Shown: positions 32,044 through 41,431, counted from the stretch's first letter. The stretch is DNA of 64,000 nucleotides from Streptomyces halobius (GCF_023277745.1 NZ_CP086322.1:6820001-6884000), one strand, 5' to 3'. A program made the numbers and translations. Notes: generated by a model from the letters alone, not told the origin.

Positions 32044-32709
32044 TCAGTGGGCGGTGCCCCGGTCCGGACGGCGCATCAGGAACGCCGCGGCGGATCCGGC
32101 GGCGAAGAGGGCGGCGACGGAGATGCCGGTGCTCACCCAGGAAGCGCCGAGCCACTGGCCGCCGAAGTAGCCGAGGCTGACGCTGTACGCGGCCCAGGCC
32201 AGACCGGCCAGCGCGGACCAGGGGAGGAACTCGCGCACCGTACGGTGCGCCACACCGGCGCCCAGGCTGACCACCGAGCGCCCGGCAGGCGCGAAGCGGG
32301 CGAGTACGACGAGGCCGCCGCCCCCGCGGGTGAGCGCCGCGCCGAGTCGTTTCTGCGCCGCGGTCAGCCGGCGGGAGCGGCCGATGGCCCGGTCGAACCG
32401 GTTGCCGCCGCGCCAGGCCAGCCGGTAGGCGACCATGTCGCCGAGCACCGAGGCGCCGGCGGCGCACAGCACCAGGGAGAGCATCTCGGTCAGGTGGGCC
32501 CCGCCGCGTACGGAGGCGCCGACGCTGACGACCGCGTCGGCGGTCCTGGTGCCGGCGGCCGTGGTGGCCGCGGTGATCACCAGCACCCCGCTGGGCAGGA
32601 TCGGGACGAACACATCGAGGACGACGGAGAGACTGACGATCACATACACCCACGGGGTGCCGCTGAGGGACCCCAGGTTCTCCAACAACGTCCTTCTCCC
32701 GTCCGGCAC
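32044..32709 (-). CDS. DedA-family membrane protein
   Basis: The 221-residue protein has the DedA pattern: VSLSVVLDVFVPILPSGVLVI (E/D-x-x-x-P-x-P-x-x), LCAAGASVLGDMVAYRLAWRGG (G-D/A-x-x-x-Y), then ARFAPAGRSVVSLGAGVAHRTVREFLPWSALAGLAWAA with the F-x-x-x-x-R...G motif. DedA proteins are linked to undecaprenyl-phosphate or phospholipid flipping. Start choice at 32,709 is not certain. Confidence 0.88.
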   Translation of the reverse strand: MPDGRRTLLENLGSLSGTPWVYVIVSLSVVLDVFVPILPSGVLVITAATTAAGTRTADAVVSVGASVRGGAHLTEMLSLVLCAAGASVLGDMVAYRLAWRGGNRFDRAIGRSRRLTAAQKRLGAALTRGGGGLVVLARFAPAGRSVVSLGAGVAHRTVREFLPWSALAGLAWAAYSVSLGYFGGQWLGASWVSTGISVAALFAAGSAAAFLMRRPDRGTAH

Positions 32710-32981
32710 CCGCCGCGATGTCGCGTGGGGCGGCAGGGGCGGCTTTACAGCCGTACAGCGTACGCCGGGCGTCGACGGGCTCGTGACCTGGGGTGGGATG
32801 TGTCGCCCGGGTCACGGATCCGCTGGTCGCGGGCGCTTCCCCGGCCCTGGCCGGCGCCGCCCCCAGCTGTCCCCGCCCCGATCACCCGACTGCGCCGCGC
32901 GTCGCTGGGCGCGAACGGGAACGGTAGGAGCGCTGCGCCTGTGCGCTGGGCACAGGGCGGCTCGGAACGGAGGACCGGACG

Positions 32982-33725
32982 ATGGTGGCAGGACGCAGGG
33001 TGCGGGCGGTGGGACTGGCGGCGGGAGTGTTCGCCGCGGCCTCGATGACATTGACGACGGCGATGACCACGACGGAGGCGAGGGCCGAACCCAGGCCGCT
33101 CGTGCCCCCGAAGGCCGCACCGGCGGCCGGGCCCGCTTCCCCGGCGGGCGCCACGGTGCTGCCCGCCCCGGCCGTACCCGTGCCGGACAAGAGCTTTGTG
33201 CGGCCCGTCTGGCTGCAGGCCCACGGCTGGTTCGCGCCGCCCAAGAAGTTCAAGCGGTCCAGAGCCGTGACATACGACCTGAAACGGGTTCCGGCCGGCG
33301 CCCGCGTCAAGGTCGGGGAGTTCGCCAGGCGCCACTCCACGCTGATCGCGCTGAAGGTGTGGGGACTGCAGCCGGGCCGCACATACGGCGCGCATGTGCA
33401 CACCAAGCCGTGCGGGGCGAAGCCCGACGACTCCGGGCCGCACTACCAGCACCGCAAGGACCCGCACCAGCCGTCCACCGACCCCACGTACGCCAACCCG
33501 AAGAACGAGGTGTGGCTGGATTTCACCACCGACCGCAAGGGGTACGGTGCGGCGCTGGCCCGGAATGACTGGCGTCTCCGGCCGGCCGGAGCACGGTCCG
33601 TCGTCATCCATGAGCACCGGACCGCGAGGACTCCGGGCAAGGCGGGCACCGCGGGCGACCGGCTCGGTTGCTTCACCGTGCCGTTCGAACGGTCGGGCCT
33701 GCACGGGCCGTTCAGCAGGCGCTGA
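32982..33725 (+). CDS. Secreted Cu/Zn superoxide dismutase-like protein
   Basis: A signal peptide (VGLAAGVFAAASMTLTTAMTTTEARA) is followed by a Pro/Ala linker and, from about residue 95, a Cu/Zn-SOD-type domain: YGAHVHTKPCG (copper H-x-H and a Cys), SGPHYQHRKDP, NPKNEVWLDFTTD, RSVVIHEHRT (fourth His) and AGDRLGCFTVPF (Arg and partner Cys). The four copper-ligand positions, the cysteine pair and the active-site Arg are visible. It would act outside the cell. Enzymatic activity is likely but not certain, as many actinobacterial members are divergent. Confidence 0.82.
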   Translation: MVAGRRVRAVGLAAGVFAAASMTLTTAMTTTEARAEPRPLVPPKAAPAAGPASPAGATVLPAPAVPVPDKSFVRPVWLQAHGWFAPPKKFKRSRAVTYDLKRVPAGARVKVGEFARRHSTLIALKVWGLQPGRTYGAHVHTKPCGAKPDDSGPHYQHRKDPHQPSTDPTYANPKNEVWLDFTTDRKGYGAALARNDWRLRPAGARSVVIHEHRTARTPGKAGTAGDRLGCFTVPFERSGLHGPFSRR

Positions 33726-33728
33726 CGA

Positions 33729-33770
33729 CACGGCCCGTACGGCGACAAGGACTCAGCCGTACGGGCCGTG
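33729..33770. terminator. Strong hairpin between convergent genes
   Basis: A perfect 15-bp inverted repeat (CACGGCCCGTACGGC and its complement) with a 12-base loop begins three bases after the SOD-like stop codon and faces the leftward DoxX gene. Confidence 0.7.
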
Positions 33771-33842
33771 CGTGCGCCGGGAACCCAAGGGCACCCGGCG
33801 GCGAGAGACCACGGGTTGTGGCAAGCGAGAGTTCACGGCCCG

Positions 33843-34319
33843 TCAGGCGACGCTCGGCTCGCGCTCTGCCGTGGTGACCTTTTCCTGCTGCCGCGCTCCG
33901 AAGAAGAAGCGGTCCAGCGACCAGGCGCCGGGGCCCATGAAGACGATCAGCAGGAAGGCCCAGCAGAACATCGCGGACGGTTCGCCGCCGTTCTGGATCG
34001 GCCACAGCGCGGAGCCCTGGTGGGCGGAGAAGTACGCGTAGGCCATCGAGCCGGAGCTGATGAACGCCGCCGAGCGGGTGCCGAGGCCGAGGAGCACGAG
34101 GGCGCCGCCGGCCAACTGGATGACGGCCGCGTACCAGCCGGGCCAGCTGCCGGCCGGGACGGTGGCGCCGGTGCCCATCGCGCCGCCGAGGACACCGAAG
34201 AGCGAAGCTGCGCCGTGGCAGGCGAAAAGCAGCCCGACGACGACGCGGAAGAGTGCCAGGACGTGCGGTGCGGATCTCTGTGTGAACGCGTTCAGGGATG
34301 AGGACGCGGGAGCGGACAT
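33843..34319 (-). CDS. DoxX-family membrane protein, second
   Basis: The 158-residue protein has four hydrophobic segments (VLALFRVVVGLLFACHGAASLFGVLGG, WYAAVIQLAGGALVLLGLGTRSAAFISSG, AYAYFSAHQ, AMFCWAFLLIVFMGPGAW) and the DoxX C-H-G motif. A GAGGAG site precedes ATG 34,319. It is only distantly similar to the DoxX at 26,803. Confidence 0.85.
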   Translation of the reverse strand: MSAPASSSLNAFTQRSAPHVLALFRVVVGLLFACHGAASLFGVLGGAMGTGATVPAGSWPGWYAAVIQLAGGALVLLGLGTRSAAFISSGSMAYAYFSAHQGSALWPIQNGGEPSAMFCWAFLLIVFMGPGAWSLDRFFFGARQQEKVTTAEREPSVA

Positions 34320-34379
34320 GGAGGGACTCTCCTCGGTATATGGGGACGGTACAGGGGGACGTCGGCAATCAATTGAGCT

Positions 34380-36485
34380 CTAGATTAGGGACGCCTTACC
34401 TTTGCTTGCAAGTTCAAGTTCTGGCGTGTTCGTATCTTTTTCTGGACCGTTATCGGACACGCGCCCCGGAGACGGGACCGGACCGGCACCCCGGCCCCGC
34501 TCATCGGCCCCGGCACCCGCCGGCCCAGCGGCCTCGACCGCCACCCGCAGCGCCGCCCGCGCCACCGCGTCCGTGTCGGCCAGCGTCACCGACCCCACAC
34601 CGGGGCGCGCGCCCGCCGCCGTCACCCAGTGCACGCCCTCCGTCGGCACCCCCACCGCGAATCGCCCCGGATGGTGCCCGCCGTCGGCCTCCACCAGGTG
34701 GTACGGGCTCGCCGACACATCCAGCCCGCCCGTCTCGTAACCGTCCACGGTGTGCGGCCGGCACTTGCCGTCGGCCAGCAACCGGGACAGCAGCACGTCC
34801 CCGGTGCGCCGCAGATCCGGCTCCGGCAGCCGCGCCTCGATCAGCGCCCCTGCCGTCACCCGCGCCCCCGGAACGTCCGGCGAATGCGCCGTGAAACCGG
34901 GCCCGCCCCCGGGAGCACCGAGGGAGATCTCCATCCGGGGGCCGAGCACATCCAGCACCCCCGCCTCGATCAGCGCCGCCATCTCCTCTATGCGGCGCCG
35001 CGGCGGCCCGATGGACAGGAATGCGTTGAGCGGCGTGTACCAGCGGTCCAGGTGGTCGCGCCGGGACGCGCCGGCCAGCCCGCCGTGGTCGACGATCCGG
35101 CGCAGCTCGTTGCGCAGGTCCCGCAGCACGTCCAACGCCGCCTTGACCGGCCCCGCGACGTTGTCCTGCCGGGCGTGTGCGACGTCCTCCCGCAGATAGG
35201 CCAGCAGCCAGGCCCGGAACGCGGCGGGGCCGTCGAACCGCTGGTCGGTGTGCGGCCGGGAGACCCGCTCCCAGTCCCAGCGCTCCGCCGCCGCGATACC
35301 GAACGCGTCCAAGGCGGCGGCCTCTTCGGGACTGCCGTGCGCACTGCCGAGGAATCGCTCCCGGAACCGCTCCCGGAGCGCGGCTGTGCCAGTGCCGGAC
35401 TCCGCCGGGCCCCCGCCCACCGCCCCGCGCCGCCGCAGCAGCGCTTCGTAGTAGACGGTCTCCACCTCCTTGGCCACCAGGGGCCAGACCTCCGCCAGGA
35501 AGTCGGGAAGATCACCTGCATCGGCGCGCTTACGGAAGGCGGCTATCACATCCGGCGTCAGCAGCAGCGGCAGGTGACGGCCGTGCGCGCCCTTCGCGTT
35601 GTCGCCGCGCGCCTGGTACGGGACGCCGCGCCGGGAGCCCGCGTACAGCCGCGGCTCGCGCCCGGACGGCACATACGTCAGGGTGCCGTCCGCACCGCGT
35701 ACGAACCGGCCGCCGCGGCCCGTCGTCAGCAGCGCCATGTGATCGAAGAAGTTCAGGCCGAGGCCACGCAGAAGAACCGGGCGGCCCGGGGCCAGCGCCG
35801 GCAGCTCGGCAGCGAGATCGGCGGGATTCGCGGGCGGCAGATAGCGCAGACCGCGCCCGGCGGCGTAGTCGGCGCATCGTCGCTGCTCCGCGTCGGGGGC
35901 GGTCGGCACATGGCCCTGGGCGAGGACCACCGCCCCCAGGCCGCGCAGCGTACGGCCGTCGTCGAGGGTGAGCGACTGCCCGTCGGGGGCCTCGTGCAGC
36001 CGCACCGCGCGGGCGGTGTGCGGCACGACCGTCACGCCTTCCGGGGCGGTGCGCACCGTGCGGCGGAAGACCCATTCCAGATAGCGGCCGTACAGCGCCC
36101 GCCCCGGATAGTCGTCCGGGCCGACGTCACACCCCTCCCAGGCGTACAGACTCGGCCCGGTACGTATCGGGCCCGCGCACTCCACGCTGTCATCGGTGAA
36201 CAGCGTGACCTGCGACGCCACCGTGTTCATCAGCAGCTCGGACGACTGGTCGGTGCGCCACACCTGACCCGCACCGGGCGGAGCGGGGTCGATGACATGC
36301 ACGGTCAGGCGGGCGCCCGGGGCCAGTTCGGCGGCCGAGGCGCAGATCCGCTCCAGAACACTCGTTCCGCGAGGCCCCGCGCCGACGATGGCGAGGGCGG
36401 GCCGGGCGCGGCGGTCGGCGGTGTGGTCGGCCAAGAGGGGCTCTCCCAGGGGCAGGCGGATGGCCGGCGGGCAGGGCACGGTCAT
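34380..36485 (-). CDS. FAD/NAD(P)-binding protein
   Basis: The 701-residue protein has an N-terminal dinucleotide-binding fold (ARPALAIVGAGPRGTSVLERICASAAELAPGARLTVHVIDP), WRTDQSSELLMNTVASQVTLF, a second GLGAVVLAQGH strand and VLLRGLGLNFFDHMALLTTGRGGRF. This is the architecture of the NAD_binding_9 (FAD-NAD(P)-binding) family common in Streptomyces. The last 60 residues (AGADERGRGAGPVPSPGR...) are low-complexity. The natural substrate is unknown. ATG 36,485 is the first start before the recognisable fold. Confidence 0.82.
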   Translation of the reverse strand: MTVPCPPAIRLPLGEPLLADHTADRRARPALAIVGAGPRGTSVLERICASAAELAPGARLTVHVIDPAPPGAGQVWRTDQSSELLMNTVASQVTLFTDDSVECAGPIRTGPSLYAWEGCDVGPDDYPGRALYGRYLEWVFRRTVRTAPEGVTVVPHTARAVRLHEAPDGQSLTLDDGRTLRGLGAVVLAQGHVPTAPDAEQRRCADYAAGRGLRYLPPANPADLAAELPALAPGRPVLLRGLGLNFFDHMALLTTGRGGRFVRGADGTLTYVPSGREPRLYAGSRRGVPYQARGDNAKGAHGRHLPLLLTPDVIAAFRKRADAGDLPDFLAEVWPLVAKEVETVYYEALLRRRGAVGGGPAESGTGTAALRERFRERFLGSAHGSPEEAAALDAFGIAAAERWDWERVSRPHTDQRFDGPAAFRAWLLAYLREDVAHARQDNVAGPVKAALDVLRDLRNELRRIVDHGGLAGASRRDHLDRWYTPLNAFLSIGPPRRRIEEMAALIEAGVLDVLGPRMEISLGAPGGGPGFTAHSPDVPGARVTAGALIEARLPEPDLRRTGDVLLSRLLADGKCRPHTVDGYETGGLDVSASPYHLVEADGGHHPGRFAVGVPTEGVHWVTAAGARPGVGSVTLADTDAVARAALRVAVEAAGPAGAGADERGRGAGPVPSPGRVSDNGPEKDTNTPELELASKGKASLI

Positions 36486-36614
36486 CAGGGGCGGGCGACG
36501 AGTCAAGGGGGCGACGAGCGAAACGTGCGCCCCATCATCACCGCCCGACCCGCCGGCACAGCACCCGGGGCGCCCCAAGAAGTCAGCCGGATCCGCAGGT
36601 GAACTGCCCTTCGC

Positions 36615-38360
36615 TCAGTGCCCGGTGGGGACCGAACCACCCTCATCGCCGCTTTCGTCGGCAACCGGCTCACCGGCCGCCGAATCCCGCCATACCGTCA
36701 CCAGGCGGACGCCGCCCTGCCGTCCCCTATGGGCCCGGTCCAGCCGCAGTCGCGCGCTACGGCCGCGCAGCGTCAGCGTCATCAGCTGATTGCCGAACCA
36801 CGGGCCGTCCGTACGCCGCCACTTCAGCGGCGGCCGTCGCAAGCGCCCGTGCCGGGCCAGCACCTTGCCCAGCCACCGCCCGGACCGGCTCCATCCGAAA
36901 CGGAAACCGGCCCGCAACGAGGCGGGGACGCTGTTGTGCACGGGGGAGCAGGTCAGTTGCAGCACCCGGCTCGTGGGCCGGTGGCCGCTCGGCGTACGGA
37001 CCTCCGCGGCGTGCGCCCGGTCGCCGACGCCCTGCCAGTGCGGCTCCGCCACGTACGCGTGGTGGACGTCCCCGGACAGCACACACACGGTGGCCGGCGC
37101 GTCCTCACCGGAACCGGCCACCGCGATCAGATCGGTGAGCGCGGCGAACGACTCCGGGAACGCCGCCCAGTGCTCCAAATCGGCCCGTTGGCGCAGGAAT
37201 TCGCCGGCACGGGCCCAGCGGGCGCCGCGCTCCCCGGCGCACAGCGCGGCGTTCCACCCCTCCGCGGCATGGATGAGATGCGGCAGCAGCCAGGGCAGCG
37301 AACTGCCGATCAGCAGGTGGTCGTAGGAACCGCGGCCGTCCATGACCGCCTCGCGCAGCCATCCGGCCTCGCTCTCGCCGAGCATCGCCCGGTTGCCCTC
37401 GTCCAGGACCCGGTCGGCCCGGGTGTCGACCATGACGAGGCGTACCCGGCCCAGGTCGCGTCGGTAGCTCCAGCGGGCACACGCCGGATCGGCGTCCGCG
37501 CGGGCCGCGAACTCCCGTACGCGCTCGCTCCCGTCGGGTGCCTCCCGCACCTGGTTGTAGAGCTTGTCGGCGGCCAGCTCGGCGGGCGAGAGATTCCCCA
37601 GGTGCTGATACACCCAGTACGACATCAGGCCGCCCAGGACGCGCTCGTGCCACCAGGAGGTCGCGCGCATCCGGGCCAGCCAGGCGGCGGAGGTGTTCCA
37701 GTCGTCGATCACATCGTGGTCGTCGAAGATCATGCAGCTGGGGACCGTGGACAGCAGCCAGCGCACCTCCGGGTCGAGCCAGGACTCGTAGTAGAGGTGG
37801 GTGTACTCCTCGTAGTCGGCGACCTGCTTCCAGGGCGGCTCGGTGATGTCCCGGCGCTCGGCCAGAAACCGGGCGGTCGCCTCGGACGTCTGGTCGGCGT
37901 AGACCTGGTCACCCAACAGCAGCAGGACGTCCGGGCGTTGGTGACCGGGGTCGGTGTGCAGAGTGGCGGCGAGGGTGTCCAGCGCGTCCGGGCCGATGGG
38001 GTCGTGCGCGGCCTTCGAGGGCGTCGCCGACCAGCGGCAGGAACCGAAGACGATGCTCAACGGGTCCGTGGCGGAGGCCGGGAGGGTACGGATGGTGCTC
38101 TCCGGAAACCGGCCGCCGGGCAGCGGCCAGACCAGCCGGCCGTCCAGCAGCACCTGGTAGGGCGTCTCACCGCCCGGTGTCAGGCCGGTCACCGGCACCA
38201 GCGCGTAGTGGTGTCCGGCCACCTGCCAGGTGCGCTCCGCGCCGCCCGCGCCGTCGTCGCAGCGGATCCGCACCTCGCACGGCCGGTCGGTCTCCACCCA
38301 CACGGTCGCGCTGTCCGCGTCGACGTACCGCAGCAGCGGCCCCAGGCGCAGTCCGGGCAT
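36615..38360 (-). CDS. phoD: PhoD-family metallophosphatase
   Basis: The 581-residue protein has an N-terminal fibronectin-like domain (LRYVDADSATVWVETDRPCEVRIRCDDG, then HHYALVPVTGLTPGGETPYQVLLDG) and a PhoD calcineurin-like core: LSIVFGSCRWSA, VLLLLGDQVYADQ, MIFDDHDVIDDWN, IGSSLPWLLPHLIH and CVLSGDVHHAYVAE, which supply the metal-binding Asp, Asn and His residues. There is no Tat or Sec signal, so unlike classical PhoD it is probably cytoplasmic. GGGAGGGG precedes ATG 38,360 by five bases. Phosphodiester or phosphate ester hydrolysis is expected. Confidence 0.88.
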   Translation of the reverse strand: MPGLRLGPLLRYVDADSATVWVETDRPCEVRIRCDDGAGGAERTWQVAGHHYALVPVTGLTPGGETPYQVLLDGRLVWPLPGGRFPESTIRTLPASATDPLSIVFGSCRWSATPSKAAHDPIGPDALDTLAATLHTDPGHQRPDVLLLLGDQVYADQTSEATARFLAERRDITEPPWKQVADYEEYTHLYYESWLDPEVRWLLSTVPSCMIFDDHDVIDDWNTSAAWLARMRATSWWHERVLGGLMSYWVYQHLGNLSPAELAADKLYNQVREAPDGSERVREFAARADADPACARWSYRRDLGRVRLVMVDTRADRVLDEGNRAMLGESEAGWLREAVMDGRGSYDHLLIGSSLPWLLPHLIHAAEGWNAALCAGERGARWARAGEFLRQRADLEHWAAFPESFAALTDLIAVAGSGEDAPATVCVLSGDVHHAYVAEPHWQGVGDRAHAAEVRTPSGHRPTSRVLQLTCSPVHNSVPASLRAGFRFGWSRSGRWLGKVLARHGRLRRPPLKWRRTDGPWFGNQLMTLTLRGRSARLRLDRAHRGRQGGVRLVTVWRDSAAGEPVADESGDEGGSVPTGH

Positions 38361-38647
38361 CGGTGCCCCTCCCGTCATCGGCGGCTACGCCAGTCGTGGC
38401 GTGGTCAGAGGATAGGAGCATGGGCGCCGGAGGGGGGCGGAAGGGGCGCGGCGGGGCGTTGCGGGGGTGTGCGCTCGGGCCGTTCCGGGGTGCCGCAGGG
38501 GCCGCGGGGGCGTGCTGGGGGTGTCGAGGTTTTCCGGGCGCGGACGGTGACGCGGTGCGGCCGCCGGCCGGTGGGCCCGGTCGGCGGCCGCGTGGTCGCC
38601 GCTCAGTCGCGTGGTCGTCCCTCAGCGGTGCCCGGTCGCCCGGTCGC
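38361..38647. other. Non-coding gap
   Basis: About 290 G-rich bases between two leftward genes. I see no gene, clear hairpin or operator. Confidence 0.4.
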
Positions 38648-39292
38648 TCAGCAACCGTCGAGGATCTTCGTCAGCGCGGCCTTCTCCGCGGAGTCCGCCG
38701 TCATGCCGTACGCGTGCTTCACCCACACCCACATCCGGGCGTACTCGCAGTGGTACGACGCCTGCGGCGGCAGCCACTCCGCCGGGTCCTGGTCGCCCTT
38801 CTCCTGGTTGACGTTGTCGGTGACGGCGATCAGCTGGGAGTGGGCGAGGTCGTTGGCGAGCTGCTGACGGCGCTCGGTGGTCCAGTCCGCGGCGCCCGAC
38901 TTCCATGCCTCGGACAGCGGGATGACGTGGTCGATGTCCAGGTCGGAGGCTTGGGTCCAGGTCGCGCCGTCGTACGCCGAGACCCATGTGCCGCTCGTCG
39001 CGGCGCAGCTGCCGTCCTGCTCGACGTCCGTGCCGTCGCGCTTGAGCACCACCTCACGGGTGTTGCAGCTGCCGCCCTGGTCGATCCAGTGGGGGAACTT
39101 GTCGCGGCTGTAGCCGTCCTGCGGGCCCTCGGCCTGCTTCTTGATCTCGGCGAGGTAGGTGCGGGCGGTGGCCGCGTCGGGCGGACTGGGCGGCGCCGCC
39201 TGGGCGGTCTGCCCGCTCAGTATCAGCGCGCAGACCAAGGCCGCTGCCGAACCCGCGGCGAGTGATATATGACGCGCGTAGAACTTTGCCAT
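38648..39292 (-). CDS. Secreted HNH-family nuclease (GmrSD C-terminal/DUF1524-like)
   Basis: The 214-residue protein starts with a signal peptide (MAKFYARHISLAAGSAAALVCALILSGQTAQA). The nuclease core has DLDIDHVIPLSEAWKSGA (the D-H-x-x-P-x-x-x-x-x-x-S/A signature), QQLANDLAHSQLIAVTDNVNQEKGDQDPAEWLPP (Asn/His box) and YHCEYARMWVWVKHAYG. Four cysteines suggest disulfides. Such secreted nucleases are common in Streptomyces and probably degrade extracellular DNA. Confidence 0.88.
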   Translation of the reverse strand: MAKFYARHISLAAGSAAALVCALILSGQTAQAAPPSPPDAATARTYLAEIKKQAEGPQDGYSRDKFPHWIDQGGSCNTREVVLKRDGTDVEQDGSCAATSGTWVSAYDGATWTQASDLDIDHVIPLSEAWKSGAADWTTERRQQLANDLAHSQLIAVTDNVNQEKGDQDPAEWLPPQASYHCEYARMWVWVKHAYGMTADSAEKAALTKILDGC

Positions 39293-39324
39293 CGAAACTC
39301 CCGTGATGTGGGGGGATGTTGATG

Positions 39325-39446
39325 TGAGGGAATCCGAAGTCGGGGTGAGGGAGTTGGGGTGGGGGAGTCGGGGAGTCGGGGAGTCGGGGTGGGGGAATCC
39401 GAAGTGGGGGAAGTCGAGGTGGGGTAGCCGGAGAGGGGAAGTCGGC
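39325..39446 (+). repeat. GGGAGTCGG-type short tandem repeats
   Basis: A G-rich tract upstream of the nuclease gene holds repeated GGGGAGTCGG and GGGGGAATCCGAAGT units, some perfectly tandem at 39,363-39,390. It lies within the 387-bp divergent region between the nuclease and the FetB-like gene, which otherwise shows no gene. Confidence 0.6.
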
Positions 39447-39679
39447 GTGCGGTGCGCGCCCATGGTGGCTGCGCGGGGTTTCCAGCGGATGGGCCGCAGG
39501 TAACAGAGTGACGACATGTTCACGTCAATTCAAGCGGATTGGCGGAGCGCCGTACGACGGTCGGGACGCGTTCGGTTGGGGCGCGGGCGTGCGCTCCGGC
39601 CGGTACGCAGGCGCGCGTTCCGGTCCGGATGAACCCGCACATCCGCACGTAACGGTGATGACGCCCCTACAGTGAGCGC

Positions 39680-40438
39680 GTGCTGCTGCCGGTCAACGCC
39701 ACCCTCGGGGTCATTCTCGCCGTCCTGCTGGTCGCCGCCGTGGCCGTCGCCGCCCTTGCGCACCTCGGCCACTCCCGCGGCATCGCCGTCGCCGGTCTGC
39801 GTGCCGCTGCCCAACTCACCGCCGTCTCCTATCTCATCGGCTGGGTCGTCGGTGCGGTCCCCTGGCTGTTGTGTTTCCTCGCCCTGATGTACGCGGTGGC
39901 GGTACGCACCGCCGGACGCCGGATCACCCATAACCGCACCTGGTGGTGGGCCGCCGTGCCGATCGCCGCCGGCGTAGCGCCCGTCGTCGGTCTCCTGCTG
40001 CTGACCGGACTGGTGCCGCCGCGTGGCATCACCCTCATCCCCGTCGTCGGCATCCTCATCGGGGGTGCGTTGACCGCCACCGTCCTCGGCGGGCGGCGCG
40101 CGCTGGACGAACTGGAGAGCCGTCGCGGAGAGGTGGAGGCGGGCCTTGCGCTCGGGCTGCTGGAGCGCGACGCGCGGATGGAGATCGCCCGTCCCGCCGC
40201 GTCGGACGCGCTGCTGCCGGGCCTCGACCAGACTCGGACGGTGGGGTTGGTCACACTTCCCGGCGCCTTCGTCGGGATGCTGCTGGGCGGCGCCTCGCCC
40301 GTACAGGCCGGTGCGGTCCAGCTGTTCGTGCTGGTCGCCCTCATAGCGGTGCAGGCGGCGGCGTGCGCGGTGGTGCTGGAGCTGGTCGCCCGTGGCCGGA
40401 TCCACCGCGTACCCTTGGCGGAAGCAGAAGGGGAGTAG
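39680..40438 (+). CDS. fetB: FetB-like ABC transporter permease (UPF0014)
   Basis: The 252-residue protein has about seven helices and the UPF0014 hallmarks: GLRAAAQLTAVSYLIGW near the start, MYAVAVRTAGRRI, and near the end DQTRTVGLVTLPGAFVGMLLGGASPVQAGAVQLFV (the T-x-x-V-G-L-V-x-L-P-G-x-x-x-G-x-x-L-x-G motif). The family includes E. coli FetB, an iron-export permease. No FetA-type ATPase is adjacent. The GTG start has no ribosome site and may be leaderless. Confidence 0.88.
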   Translation: MLLPVNATLGVILAVLLVAAVAVAALAHLGHSRGIAVAGLRAAAQLTAVSYLIGWVVGAVPWLLCFLALMYAVAVRTAGRRITHNRTWWWAAVPIAAGVAPVVGLLLLTGLVPPRGITLIPVVGILIGGALTATVLGGRRALDELESRRGEVEAGLALGLLERDARMEIARPAASDALLPGLDQTRTVGLVTLPGAFVGMLLGGASPVQAGAVQLFVLVALIAVQAAACAVVLELVARGRIHRVPLAEAEGE

Positions 40439-40512
40439 CTCTTCGCCGGACCGTCGACATACTGCGGGCCCTTGCGGCTCGCCGGCGCCCGGAGGCCGGT
40501 ATACGGACCGAG

Positions 40513-40625
40513 ACGTGTCCGCGCGGGTCACCACGTATCCGTGTGAATCACACGTGTCCGTCCGGTCACATGTGTCCGTGCGGATCACTTGTGATCGTGC
40601 GGACCACACGTGTCCGTACCGCGCC
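40513..40625 (+). repeat. Array of six degenerate ~19-bp tandem repeats
   Basis: Six head-to-tail units of 18-20 bp follow the consensus ACGTGTCCGTGCGGATCAC, with junctions creating ACACGTGT-type palindromes. The array fills much of the 285-bp gap before the UPF0016 transporter gene, ending about 100 bases before its start. Spacing close to two helical turns suggests repeated binding sites for one regulator, or a slippage-derived array. Confidence 0.7.
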
Positions 40626-40723
40626 AGCGAGACCTTCGGCCGCAGTGTTTGACGCTGCCGTGCCGAAGCGACCCCTTTTCCCGGGCTTTTCGGCGCGGCC
40701 CGACCGAACGAGGTGCCCAGCCC

Positions 40724-41305
40724 GTGTTCAGCTCCACCGTCGCAGTCGTCGCCTTCGGCGTCGTCTTTCTCGCCGAGCTGCCCGACAAGACCGCCCTCGC
40801 AGGCCTGATGCTCGGTACCCGCTACCGCGCCTCCTACGTCTTCGCGGGCGTCGCCGCCGCCTTCCTGGTCCATGTCGCGCTCGCCGTCGCCGCGGGCAGC
40901 GTGCTCACGCTGCTCCCGCACCGCCTCGTCCAGGCGGTGGTCGGCGCCCTCTTCCTGGCCGGCGCGGCCGTCCTGCTGTTCCGGAAGGACGGGGGCGAGG
41001 AAGAGGTGACGAAGCCCGCCGACCAAAGCTTCTGGAAGGTCTCCGGGGCGGGCTTCATGATGATCCTGGTCGCCGAGTTCGGCGATCTGACCCAGATCAT
41101 GACCGCCAACCTCGCGGCCCGTTACGAGAATCCGCTCTCCGTCGGCCTCGGCGCGGTCCTGGCCCTGTGGGCCGTGGCGGGCCTGGGCATCCTGGGCGGC
41201 CGTACGCTCATGAAGTACGTGCCGCTCAGGCTCATCACCAAGGTCGCGGCCTGCGCGATGCTGCTGCTGGCGGGGCTGAGTGTGTGGGAGGCCGTGGCGG
41301 GGTGA
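40724..41305 (+). CDS. TMEM165/GDT1-family (UPF0016) cation transporter
   Basis: The 193-residue protein has six helices in two inverted halves, each with the family signature: FLAELPDKTALAGLMLG at about residue 15 and LVAEFGDLTQIMTANLA at about residue 112 (E-x-G/P-D-x-T/S). Relatives in cyanobacteria, Vibrio and eukaryotes transport Mn2+ or Ca2+, so manganese export is the likely job. GTG 40,724 follows a GAGGTG site; upstream in-frame sequence belongs to the repeat array. Confidence 0.88.
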   Translation: MFSSTVAVVAFGVVFLAELPDKTALAGLMLGTRYRASYVFAGVAAAFLVHVALAVAAGSVLTLLPHRLVQAVVGALFLAGAAVLLFRKDGGEEEVTKPADQSFWKVSGAGFMMILVAEFGDLTQIMTANLAARYENPLSVGLGAVLALWAVAGLGILGGRTLMKYVPLRLITKVAACAMLLLAGLSVWEAVAG

Positions 41306-41431
41306 GGGGGCGGCGGGGGCCTGGGGGCGCGGCCTGGGAGCGGTTGGGGCCCTGGGGGTGCCGGTGGGTGGTTCCAGGGGGCGTAGCGGGCGGCCCCGGG
41401 GGGCTTTTCCCGCCGTCTTTGGTTTTCCCCG

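Noticed and set aside
34380..34400. Iron box controlling the FAD/NAD protein gene
   Set aside because: The sequence lies at the 3' end of that gene, so it could only act on the downstream DoxX gene.
40439..40723. yybP-ykoY manganese riboswitch before the UPF0016 gene
   Set aside because: The region is a tandem direct-repeat array without the conserved paired loops of that riboswitch.
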